Shown in pieces: positions 43,861-52,013 of a stretch of DNA of 64,000 nt. A program made the translations under genes and the position numbers. This stretch comes from Algoriphagus pacificus. Lineage in GTDB: Bacteria > Bacteroidota > Bacteroidia > Cytophagales > Cyclobacteriaceae. Each line of letters starts with the position of its first letter. The first letter of the stretch is position 1. The stretch lies in contig NZ_JAFKCU010000001.1 of assembly GCF_017254845.1 (NCBI RefSeq), forward strand, positions 889,048-953,047. The letters run 5' to 3'. The notes under the pieces were generated by a model. It searched no databases. It was not told where the DNA came from and saw nothing but the letters and a program-made list of their open reading frames with translations.

Positions 43861-45428
43861 TCAGTAGTTGGTAATTGAAGTTCGAATGAAAAAACGATAA
43901 ATTCTGCGGGACGAGTTAGTGCAACTCCTACTGATACTATCAAAATTCCATTTTCTATATCCACCGATGTCATGGTTGAGCCTAAGCCACATTGTACCGA
44001 AAATGCATCAGATGCTTTTGCACCCATTAATCCACCTTCTCTCCAAATTCCAGTGAGAAAAGATCCGATCATAGATTTGATTGAATCCCAGGTATTTTTA
44101 GTATTCGGCTCAAAAATATAGGCTTGAGCCGCTGATTTACATGATTGCTCTAAGAAAATCAAGGTTCGCCTTATTGAAATATATTTCATTTCTTGGCTGT
44201 TGCCATCCAATGTTCTAGCTCCCCAAATTAAAATCCCTTTTCCATTAAAAAACCGAATAGCATTAATAGATTTTCCAGAAACGACATCAACATTTAAGTC
44301 CTCTTGTTGCTCATTGGTAATTCTGATTGGTAAATCCACTGCTCCAAAAATTGAGGCGTTAGCAGGAGCTTTCCAAACCCCTTGCTGGATATCAGTTCTT
44401 GTGATGACTCCTGCGATTCCCCCACTTGCAGGCATTACATTGATTGATTTTAAAACTTCATTGATGATTGAGTTATAAGTTTTACTGGCAATCAGGAGCG
44501 ATTTATGGTATTGAGTTATCGAAATCCGTAAGGAAGGATTTTTAATTTCATCTAAAAGTTTTGAAATCTTTGGGTTTTGATTGTCGGCAGGGTTAATAAT
44601 AGATTCAAGCTGGCTAATATCTCCTCCAAACAAATTGGTAAAATCCACATCGGAGGCTTGCATGATTGTGGTTTCAATAAATGGGTAGTACGCAGCGCCA
44701 TAACTCAACCCAATTTCTCCTGTATTATTTCTAAAATTTTCTATATCCTTTGTATAGAGTGTTGGGTCTGGGTTTCTGCCTCCAATCACATCGAAAATAC
44801 TTATCGCAGTTTGAACTTCAGTATTTTGACGTAACATCTCCTGCATTAAAGTTCCATTTTCTTCTATTGATAGGAGTGTCGCTTCAGGACAAATGTACAT
44901 CGTTGGCTCTTTCTCATTCTTTAATGAAGCGACTCCATTAATCAAGGCATTTAATTGAATATTTGGGTTTACAATTTGTTTGCCTGGATTGATTGGTTTT
45001 TTGGAAGGCTGGCCGTAGGTTCCAACAGAAACGATATATGCTTCGCCTCCACCATTTTCATAAAAAAGTCTAATGCTATTGTATAGGTAGTAAATCGTAT
45101 TTGGATCAGGTAATACCGAATAGAAGCTTCCATCTATTGAGATAAAGTTGTCTTTTTTTGGTTGATTTTTTTGCTTTACAAGGTAATACTCAGGACTATA
45201 TTGCTTAGCAGGATCTAGGGCTTTGGGAAAGTCAGAATAACCATAGATTTCTTGAAACTCTGCAAAAGAGCTGATTTTCTGAGGGACATTTTTATAAGAT
45301 TTCTGCTTGAATTTTACCCTAGGTGTATATCCGATAAATGCTGGTATGGCAGTAGGGACTGGAACAACCGAATTTGGAAATGAATTAATTTCGGTAATAT
45401 AAACGCCAGGCTTTTTGATTTTACCCAT
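43857..45428 (-). CDS. Contractile-tail sheath protein (phage or phage-derived)
   Basis: This 523-residue protein matches the tail-sheath family. The N-terminus KKPGVYITEINSFPNSVV followed by AFIGYT is the classic sheath start. The C-terminal region (WREGGLMGAKASDAFSVQCG, then VGVALTRPAEFIVFSFE) is the conserved domain that interlocks neighbouring subunits. Sheaths contract in myophage tails, extracellular injection systems and type VI-like machines. No tube, baseplate, spike or ATPase gene is found within the window, so this copy is isolated. It lies antisense between the two direct repeats. It has no frameshift and looks intact. Confidence 0.9.
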   Translation of the reverse strand: MGKIKKPGVYITEINSFPNSVVPVPTAIPAFIGYTPRVKFKQKSYKNVPQKISSFAEFQEIYGYSDFPKALDPAKQYSPEYYLVKQKNQPKKDNFISIDGSFYSVLPDPNTIYYLYNSIRLFYENGGGEAYIVSVGTYGQPSKKPINPGKQIVNPNIQLNALINGVASLKNEKEPTMYICPEATLLSIEENGTLMQEMLRQNTEVQTAISIFDVIGGRNPDPTLYTKDIENFRNNTGEIGLSYGAAYYPFIETTIMQASDVDFTNLFGGDISQLESIINPADNQNPKISKLLDEIKNPSLRISITQYHKSLLIASKTYNSIINEVLKSINVMPASGGIAGVITRTDIQQGVWKAPANASIFGAVDLPIRITNEQQEDLNVDVVSGKSINAIRFFNGKGILIWGARTLDGNSQEMKYISIRRTLIFLEQSCKSAAQAYIFEPNTKNTWDSIKSMIGSFLTGIWREGGLMGAKASDAFSVQCGLGSTMTSVDIENGILIVSVGVALTRPAEFIVFSFELQLPTTD

Positions 45429-45811
45429 TATAATGTCTTTGAGAAAAAGTTTAATTTTTAAAATTAAAGGGGATTTTTAGTGATAATCAAAACTCCCTAA
45501 CAACAGGATAAATGCTCAATCTATTGCTATAATCCTTAAGGTAGGATTTATTAGAGAATAAAAGTTTAGTTTACCATTGGTTATTTCAATCCTCTGGTTA
45601 AAAACTTTATGATTAAGATGAACTTACTTGTAATGGATTTCAATCCATTTTTTCATTTTCAAATATCTATCTAAAGGATTATAAGGATCCTCCTGTCTTT
45701 CGAAAGCCGCTCTGATTTTTTGTTTGTCTTCAACTCTTGTCGCAGATCTGTTAGGATCTTTTTTCCCATTTTCCTATCTATTAGGTCTTGATTCTAGGTA
45801 TTTAACTGTGC
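45429..45811. other. 383-bp region with a coding fragment
   Basis: Upstream of the sheath gene, minus strand 45773-45624, lies an open frame of 49 codons with protein-like composition (DPNRSATRVEDKQKIRAAFE, ending in a Trp-rich basic tail). It has no start codon in frame. An ATG preceded by AGGA sits just upstream (45769) but is one base out of frame because of an A6 run. It may be a remnant of a lost gene or a real 48-residue protein hidden by a single-base error. The rest is featureless. Confidence 0.45.
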
Positions 45812-46050
45812 TTTGGTATTTGAATTATCCCCAATTCTTCTGAGGATGGTTTGCCTAATCTAAGGTATTCTCCATAAGTTGATTTTTAGTGAGTTTAAAA
45901 TCTACCCTTAGTCTGAGGAGTATGAGTTGAAGCTCCGAAACTTTTCTGTTTATTAATTCCAAAAGATCATAAGCATTGTGCTTTTGAGGTCAGATACCTG
46001 ACATCCAATAATGTTTTTCAGGATTAAGTCGGCTAACAACTCTATATTGT

Positions 46051-47796
46051 ATGATGTCAATTTCCAAAAAGCAAAAAGTATGTTTATCGATTGCATCAAA
46101 AATTGACAGAGAGGAAATTTACAAGATCCGTCATTCTATCTATGCTCAAGAGCTTAATCAGCATCCTGTAAACACCAGCGAACAGCTTTTTGATAAGCTG
46201 GATGATGAGAATAATTATATCGTAGCCAAACAAGGTGACCAGCTACTTGGATTTATTAGCATTACTTCTCCCATTTCTGAAAAGTACTCTGTTGAAAAGT
46301 ACTTTTCCCGCGAAAACATTCCTGTTGCATTTGATGAATACCTGTATGAAATCCGTTTGCTTACAGTTCTCAAAGAAAACAGGTACAGTATAACAGCCCT
46401 TATTTTAATGTTTGCGGCATTTCGCTGGGTTCAATCACATGGAGGAAAGCATATAGTAGCTATCTGCCGTTCTGATTTATTGGATATGTATCGCAAAGCC
46501 GGTCTTCAACCACTTTCGCTCCGCACGCAGTCAGGAAAAGTCACCTATGTGTTAGCAATTGCTTCGGTTGAAAATTTACAAACGATTGTCGAAGAAAATC
46601 AGACTCTCTATGAATCATTGAGAAAAAAAATAGATTGGCAACTCCCCTTTCTATTTTTTGCCGTTTCCCCTTGTTATCATGGAGGGTCTTTTTTTAAAGC
46701 GATTGGCGAGGACTTGCAAAAGCTCAATCAGGCAAGTCAAATAATCAATGCGGATGTTTTGGATGCATGGTTTCCTCCTGCACCTAAAGTCTTGGAAGCT
46801 CTTCATGAAAATTTAACTTTTTTGATTCAAACTTCCCCACCGACCTATGCCGACGGGATGATCAAAAAAATTGCAGAAGCCAGAGGCATACATCCCCAAT
46901 ATATTTTTCCTGGAGCAGGATCCTCAGATTTGATTTTCCTATCGCTGACCAGCCTATTAAATTCAAGTTCCAATGTATTAATCATCGATCCATGCTATGG
47001 AGAATATATCCATGTTTTGGAAAATGTGATTAAATGCAAAATCACACGATTTAAACTCACTCTCGAGACAGGATTTGCTATAAATACAAGCCAATTACTG
47101 AATGAAATCAATAAGGGGTATGATCTGGTGGTATTGGTAAACCCAAATAGTCCAACAGGCGTGCATACTCCAAAAAAGGAAATGGAGGAGCTAATTCACC
47201 AAGTACCTAAATCAACCCTAGTTTGGCTTGATGAAACCTATGTAGAGTTTGTAGGCTCAGCACATTCTCTGGAACAATTTGCTGTCAAAACTGAAAATTT
47301 GATAGTCTGTAAATCGATGAGTAAGGTTTATGCACTTAGTGGTATCAGGGCAGCCTATTTATGCTGTTCTCCTCATTTTATAGAAATTTTCAAACAGTTT
47401 TCTCCCCCTTGGTCGGTCAGTTTACCTGCGCAGGCAGCTTCAATTGCTGCACTTCAAAGTGAGGAATATTATCAAGAACAGTATGCACTGACGCACCTCT
47501 TAAAGGAGAAACTTATCGAAAGTTTGAAGCTATTGGGTATCACCGAAATAGTGCCTGGCGTGGCAAATTTCTTATTGTTTTACCTACCCGCTAATTTTCC
47601 AGAGAAAGGTGAATTGTTGGAATCTTGTAGACAAAAAAACCTCTACATGAGAGATGTTGGAAACATGGGTGAAAATTTGGCAGGGAATGCAATCAGGATC
47701 GCGGTGAAAGATGAACTGACCAATGCTCGAATTATCCATATCCTTAAAAAATCATTGGCTGAGTTGATGGGGTTAAATTTGGGATCATTTTATTGA
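46051..47796 (+). CDS. GNAT/acyl-synthase-like domain fused to a PLP aminotransferase
   Basis: This 581-residue fusion has an N-terminal acyltransferase-type GNAT domain (about 10-175; IRHSIYAQELNQHP and later ITSPISEKYS resemble autoinducer-synthase or FeeM-like N-acyl amino acid synthases). The C-terminal fold-type I aminotransferase (about 225-575) is of the HisC/CobD kind. PLP-site residues are visible: Asn364/Asn366 (NPNSPTG), Asp394 and Tyr397 (LDETY), the Schiff-base lysine Lys425 (SKVYALSG) and Arg433. A bifunctional enzyme that makes and N-acylates an amine or amino acid is a reasonable guess. A truncated copy of its 5' half lies 2.6 kb upstream. Confidence 0.8.
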   Translation: MMSISKKQKVCLSIASKIDREEIYKIRHSIYAQELNQHPVNTSEQLFDKLDDENNYIVAKQGDQLLGFISITSPISEKYSVEKYFSRENIPVAFDEYLYEIRLLTVLKENRYSITALILMFAAFRWVQSHGGKHIVAICRSDLLDMYRKAGLQPLSLRTQSGKVTYVLAIASVENLQTIVEENQTLYESLRKKIDWQLPFLFFAVSPCYHGGSFFKAIGEDLQKLNQASQIINADVLDAWFPPAPKVLEALHENLTFLIQTSPPTYADGMIKKIAEARGIHPQYIFPGAGSSDLIFLSLTSLLNSSSNVLIIDPCYGEYIHVLENVIKCKITRFKLTLETGFAINTSQLLNEINKGYDLVVLVNPNSPTGVHTPKKEMEELIHQVPKSTLVWLDETYVEFVGSAHSLEQFAVKTENLIVCKSMSKVYALSGIRAAYLCCSPHFIEIFKQFSPPWSVSLPAQAASIAALQSEEYYQEQYALTHLLKEKLIESLKLLGITEIVPGVANFLLFYLPANFPEKGELLESCRQKNLYMRDVGNMGENLAGNAIRIAVKDELTNARIIHILKKSLAELMGLNLGSFY

Positions 47797-47816
47797 TTGC
47801 CACTCTTCTGAGTGCT

Positions 47817-48596
47817 TTATTTTTCCTTTAATTCCTTCTCGATGAGGGCAATCATTTTTTCAATATTGCCTTGAAAAATAGCTTCATCAATCACATTTTC
47901 TTTTCTCCAGGCAACAATATTCGCTAAGAGATCTTCCATTTCCCTATTACTGAAAAACCAATAATAATCTGAGGAATAGGTTCCTTTTGGAAACTCATCA
48001 TACCTTCCGGTAGTAGCTAAGCCATTTAAAGCACTGAGTTTGCCATCCGAGGCTGGCCAAAAACGCTCATTAAGTAATCTCCTTACAAAATCATCTTCTT
48101 GAACGCCATCTATAATCATAGATTCAAAAGAAGAAATGTATGATTTCAATTCAGAGTTTTGGATGTAATCAATTTTGTTTGATGAAATAAGGGACTTGAT
48201 GTAACCATCTTTTGCTTCGAAGGAAAATCCACTGAGGACATTTGAAAAAAGTGAGTCTAGCTCCCTTACGGGCCTACCCGAAATATCAGTCCCAAAAAGG
48301 CTTAGAAGGTAAATTCCATTTTCCAGCTCTATTTGATGAGTCTCATTGATGGCTTTGAGTTCATTAAGATTGGATTGTAATTCTTGGTTTAGATTTTGAA
48401 GAATCTCAACTTCAGTATTTCTGATTTTTCGTTCTTCATTCCAAGTATTGATAGACAAGGCAATCAAAATTCCGATCACAACCAAAATTATTTCCCCGAT
48501 TGCATACTTCAGATACCTGCCTACCGGCCAGGCAGGCCTGCCGGTATTTCTTTCCGAAAGTAGCTGTTGTCTGATTTTTCTGAAGAATTTTATCAT
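47817..48596 (-). CDS. DUF6090 family membrane-anchored protein (array copy A)
   Basis: This 259-residue protein is of the DUF6090 type. A basic amphipathic head (MIKFFRKIRQQLLSE) is followed by a single transmembrane segment (about 33-55, YAIGEIILVVIGILIALSIN) and a long, mostly helical ectodomain that differs from the other copies. Eight extra residues, RPAWPVGR, interrupt the otherwise invariant head, produced by a palindromic 24-bp insertion. Function unknown. It is last of the contiguous minus-strand run A to E. Confidence 0.88.
   Translation of the reverse strand: MIKFFRKIRQQLLSERNTGRPAWPVGRYLKYAIGEIILVVIGILIALSINTWNEERKIRNTEVEILQNLNQELQSNLNELKAINETHQIELENGIYLLSLFGTDISGRPVRELDSLFSNVLSGFSFEAKDGYIKSLISSNKIDYIQNSELKSYISSFESMIIDGVQEDDFVRRLLNERFWPASDGKLSALNGLATTGRYDEFPKGTYSSDYYWFFSNREMEDLLANIVAWRKENVIDEAIFQGNIEKMIALIEKELKEK
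48516..48545. repeat. In-frame palindromic insertion in DUF6090 copy A
   Basis: Relative to the other copies, 24 extra bases occur between the GNTG and YLKYAIGE codons. The segment contains the perfect 12-bp palindrome GGCAGGCCTGCC (48531-48542) and overlapping inverted CCTGCC/GGCAGG elements. It keeps the reading frame. Confidence 0.8.
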
Positions 48597-48667
48597 TGTG
48601 ATTTTTAGTCAATTGGAGGACAAAACCGATTTCACTCAGTTTTCTCAAAGTTGATATATTACTTTTT

Positions 48668-49435
48668 TTAATTGTTTTTCATATTGGATTCCAAAAGAGC
48701 AATTACCTGTTCGATATACTCCAACAAGGTGACTTCATTACTGGTGGTATAGGATTGGTTTAAGTAGATTTCATAGATCGCTCCATCTACTTCCAATGAT
48801 GAAAAAAAGTCTTCATAATTAGATTTGGGAACTTCGATTGGATTAATTCTTAGCTCTCTTAAATAATCATTCCTGTCATAAGCTTTATCAAAATTTCGAT
48901 AAGGAATATACTTTCTGAAAAGAGGGGAAGCATTATGAACAATATGATCTCTCCGAATAATGGCATCTTCTCCTAAATCTTTCAATTTTCCAGTCCAAAG
49001 GCTCAAAAGGGTTTTTAGGCTGTCATTTTGAATCAATCGCATCTTTCCAGAAGCAATAGTTTCGTCAAATACTCCCGTGCGGGCATCAAAAGTGGCATAA
49101 TTCAATGCGGTGCCGATCAGGCTGTCCACCTCAGATGAACTCAAATCGCTTCTATTTTCCTGCAACAATGCATACCCTGCATCTAAGGAAGCTTGGTTCA
49201 ACTTATGGTCTTTGTTGAGTTCTGTGAGGTTTATTTTAAATTCATTAGCCAGGCTTTTTAAGACATTCTGCTCTATTTCCCTATCGTTTTGGAGAGAATT
49301 CCAATTGTTGATTTGCAAGGCCAATAAGATCCCTATCACTACCAGAATGATTTCCCCAATTGCATACTTCAGATACTTGCCGGTATTCCCTTCTGAAAGT
49401 AGCTTCTGCCTGATTTTTCTGAAGAATTTTATCAT
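48668..49435 (-). CDS. DUF6090 family membrane-anchored protein (array copy B)
   Basis: This 255-residue paralogue has the invariant head MIKFFRKIRQKLLSEGNTG, a transmembrane segment (about 24-46) ending in LQINNWN, and a helical ectodomain with no close match to the others. The 5' leader, including GTGATTTTTAGTCAAT just upstream of the start, is shared with copy A. The gap to copy A is 71 bp. Topology is predicted as a short cytoplasmic head with the C-terminal domain outside the inner membrane. Confidence 0.9.
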   Translation of the reverse strand: MIKFFRKIRQKLLSEGNTGKYLKYAIGEIILVVIGILLALQINNWNSLQNDREIEQNVLKSLANEFKINLTELNKDHKLNQASLDAGYALLQENRSDLSSSEVDSLIGTALNYATFDARTGVFDETIASGKMRLIQNDSLKTLLSLWTGKLKDLGEDAIIRRDHIVHNASPLFRKYIPYRNFDKAYDRNDYLRELRINPIEVPKSNYEDFFSSLEVDGAIYEIYLNQSYTTSNEVTLLEYIEQVIALLESNMKNN

Positions 49436-49565
49436 GGTGATTTTTAGTCAATAGGAATGGAAAATATGAATAAAGATGTTTCTACTTCTGCGAAATGGAA
49501 TCATCAAAAGTGTGAGCAAATAGGAGCTTATATTTTATAAGAAGCCTTAGTTCAAATTGACGGAG

Positions 49566-50324
49566 TTAGTGGTATTCAGCCATCACCTGATATAAATTCT
49601 CCAAATATGTTTTAAGTCTTTTATAGCTTTTGAGTTGACCATTTGTGCTATAAAATCGATTATCTATTAAGTTTTCAAACTCCAATGAATTAAGGACATT
49701 TAAATTGCTGTGATCACTGAATTTAGATTGACCTAATTGATCTGCATAGTCAGAAAATTCGCCATCCATTTGCCTAAAGCTAAAATGCTTATAGATAAAT
49801 GGATAGAAATATTCATTTAGGTCTTCATTGTTATAGGCTTCTAATTTTCTAGTCTCTTCCAAGAGTGATGGTAAGCCATACAAGAGAGTTTTTAAAGAAT
49901 CGGATTTAATAAGGGCCACTGTTCCGGTATTTAAACCTTCATTTAAGGTCCCAACCTTAAATTCCATGTTATTATTTGACATGGTGATGAAAATAAGGCT
50001 GTCCAAAGTCCGGGATGAAAGTTGTGTCTGATCTTCCTCATCAAACATTTTTAAAATAGCCAGTGAACTCTCAATTTCATTTTCTTTTCGTTGGATTTCT
50101 GCTTTTGTAAAATTGATATTACTCTCGATTTCTCCTTGAAGCCTTTTTACAAACTCTTGGGATTCTTTCAAATTATTGTGATTGACATTCCAATTGTTTA
50201 TCTGTAAGGCAAATAGAATCCCGATTATCACCAATACAATTTCCCCAATTGCATACTTCAGGTATTTACCGGTGTTCCCTTCTGAAAGTAGCTTCTGCCT
50301 GATTTTTCTAAAGAATTTTATCAT
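49566..50324 (-). CDS. DUF6090 family membrane-anchored protein (array copy C)
   Basis: This 252-residue paralogue has the same head (MIKFFRKIRQKLLSEGNTG) and transmembrane segment but a divergent ectodomain (residues about 50-252) with helical coiled-coil-like stretches such as RLQGEIESNINFTKAEIQRK. Its start codon overlaps the stop of copy D by four bases (ATGA), so C and D are translationally coupled. Confidence 0.9.
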   Translation of the reverse strand: MIKFFRKIRQKLLSEGNTGKYLKYAIGEIVLVIIGILFALQINNWNVNHNNLKESQEFVKRLQGEIESNINFTKAEIQRKENEIESSLAILKMFDEEDQTQLSSRTLDSLIFITMSNNNMEFKVGTLNEGLNTGTVALIKSDSLKTLLYGLPSLLEETRKLEAYNNEDLNEYFYPFIYKHFSFRQMDGEFSDYADQLGQSKFSDHSNLNVLNSLEFENLIDNRFYSTNGQLKSYKRLKTYLENLYQVMAEYH

Positions 50325-51115
50325 TCTAAATCTGTTAATTCACTACTTATAATCTGTAGAATTTCACCTATTCTATTTTGTAAACTCAGGGACTGAACGT
50401 TTGCAATTTTTGCATCTGTCGCACATACCGCGAGGTGATCTTCAAAAGCAGGATTCTCAAAAATGTCTAAGAAATCCATTGAGATAGAGGATTTTTTCAA
50501 ATCAAATTTTGCTACGGTTCCTCGATCCAAATAAAAGGTTTCCATAGCATTCTGTTCCCAATATTGGTTTAGCACAGATCGCATCGAGCCATATTTTACC
50601 AGAAAGGGAGTATAGGAATGTATATTATATTCTCTCCAGCTTATTTCCTCCTCAGTAACCTGAACTATTTCGCTTGTCCACAGGGTTAAAAGTTCTTTTA
50701 ATCGATTGTTTTGAATGAGTTGTATTCTTCCCGAGCTTATGATGTCATTGATGATGGGGTCAAAGGTTGGAACCATGACAGTATATACTAGATGAGTATT
50801 GACACTATCCAAATTCCGTTTTTCTGGGTAATCTATATAATCCAGCAGACTCAATGAGGCAGAGATCATATTGTCTCGAATCGTAATTTTATCGTTTAAC
50901 TGGCTTTGGTTACTTTCAAATTCGGAGTACAGCTGCCTTAGCAAAGCCTTTTCTTCTATTCGCTCTTTCCGATCCTCGTTCCAGTTATTGATTTGCAGTG
51001 CGATGAGAATTCCTATTACCACCAGAATGATTTCCCCAATTGCATACTTCAGATACTTGCCGGTATTGCCTTCTGAAAGTAGCTTCTGCCTGATTTTTCT
51101 GAAAAATTTTATCAT
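50321..51115 (-). CDS. DUF6090 family membrane-anchored protein (array copy D)
   Basis: This 264-residue paralogue has the common head and anchor (LKYAIGEIILVVIGILIALQ) and an ectodomain of its own. Weak common points in the ectodomain of several copies are a central ISSGRIQLIQNNRLKELL-type segment: copy B has IASGKMRLIQNDSLKTLL and copy C has NTGTVALIKSDSLKTLL. It overlaps copy C by four bases. Confidence 0.9.
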   Translation of the reverse strand: MIKFFRKIRQKLLSEGNTGKYLKYAIGEIILVVIGILIALQINNWNEDRKERIEEKALLRQLYSEFESNQSQLNDKITIRDNMISASLSLLDYIDYPEKRNLDSVNTHLVYTVMVPTFDPIINDIISSGRIQLIQNNRLKELLTLWTSEIVQVTEEEISWREYNIHSYTPFLVKYGSMRSVLNQYWEQNAMETFYLDRGTVAKFDLKKSSISMDFLDIFENPAFEDHLAVCATDAKIANVQSLSLQNRIGEILQIISSELTDLE

Positions 51116-51212
51116 GGTTATGAGTTATTCTTCACCTAAGCTATTTTGTTAGCTGATGACTAGTTATTGTTTGGGTAAAGGAAATCACCCCTGCTAATCA
51201 GAATTTAGATTT

Positions 51213-51938
51213 CTAATTTTCAGTACTTAGTTCTTGATCCAAATCCTTAATCAATGCTTCCATGGAGAGCATCGTAGCCTTATACATTCTTAGGCCACTT
51301 TCTCTTTGGGAGATTATTTTTGCCAGAATATTGCTGAATTCCGTGTTCTTTTTCAGCTATTCAAAATCATTAGGCTGGGCTGTTTGCTTCGAGTTTTTAG
51401 GCCGGATATGTTTATTCAAGAATACATTGGAGTTTTGAATGATTCCCCATTCTCCTTTGTCATAGTCGTTGTACAGGACGACGAACTCAAAATCGTAAAG
51501 GGTAGCAATTTTATTTCGCAAGGGTTTATTGGATATGAGATCCAATCCCTTCGTTTTTAAAGTTGAAAATGCTGTTGTAATAGGATAAGGGCTTTGCCAC
51601 TGACCAAATAATCCAAAAGCTTGATCCAATTCAGGGTCATAGGGAAGATCTTCTTCTATGTAACGTTCAATTTTCCGCAGTTCAAAAATATTCTCTGTGT
51701 TTAAAAGCGTGTCGTTTTGGAAGTTTATTAAGGTGACCTCCAGATTTGATTTTAATTCATTTAAAAGTCTGAATTCTTCGTTTTTAAGCTTTCTTTTTTC
51801 ATTCCAGTTATTGATTTGCAGTGCAATCAAAATTCCTATAACCACCAGTAGTATTTCACCGATTGCATACTTCAGATACCTGCCAGTATTCCCTTCTGAA
51901 AGTAGTTTCTGCCTGATTCTTCTGAAGAATTTTATCAT
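51213..51938 (-). pseudogene. DUF6090 copy E interrupted by an in-frame amber codon
   Basis: The head and anchor are normal (MIKFFRRIRQKLLSEGNTGR). The first 193 codons end at TAG (51357-51359), but the same frame continues for 47 more sense codons (from LKKNTEFSNILAKI to LDQELSTEN) to a second TAG at 51213. The extension looks like the usual C-terminal helix of the family, and the restored length (about 241) matches the other copies. Either a recent nonsense mutation or a sequencing error is the simplest reading; suppression is possible but unsupported. Confidence 0.82.
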
Positions 51939-52013
51939 ACATCATTTCTTATAAGACAACTCTATTTAGAAAAATCAGGCATTCTGTTGACTCTCCTTGA
52001 TTCCAACCATTAA

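Larger units (their letters stand above)
43222..46418. repeat. Direct repeat pair of about 0.6 kb bracketing the tail-sheath gene
   Basis: The segment 43222-43831 and the segment 45812-46418 are diverged copies in the same orientation. Each holds about 240 bp of noncoding DNA followed by the first 120 or so codons of the GNAT-aminotransferase gene. Similarity is obvious over long stretches (for example the block with AGTCTGAGGAGTATGAGTTG) but many substitutions have accumulated. Copy 1 ends abruptly within the coding part; copy 2 continues into the full gene. The unrelated sheath gene and a coding fragment lie between. Confidence 0.9.

Noticed and set aside
43857-45428. Prophage remnant at the sheath gene
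   Set aside because: No integrase, capsid, terminase, lysis or other tail gene lies within 15 kb on either side; only an isolated sheath gene is supported.
47817-51938. DUF6090 array as a CRISPR-like or integron-like cassette array
   Set aside because: The repeats are coding heads of paralogous genes; no short spacer repeats, attC-type sites or integrase are visible.
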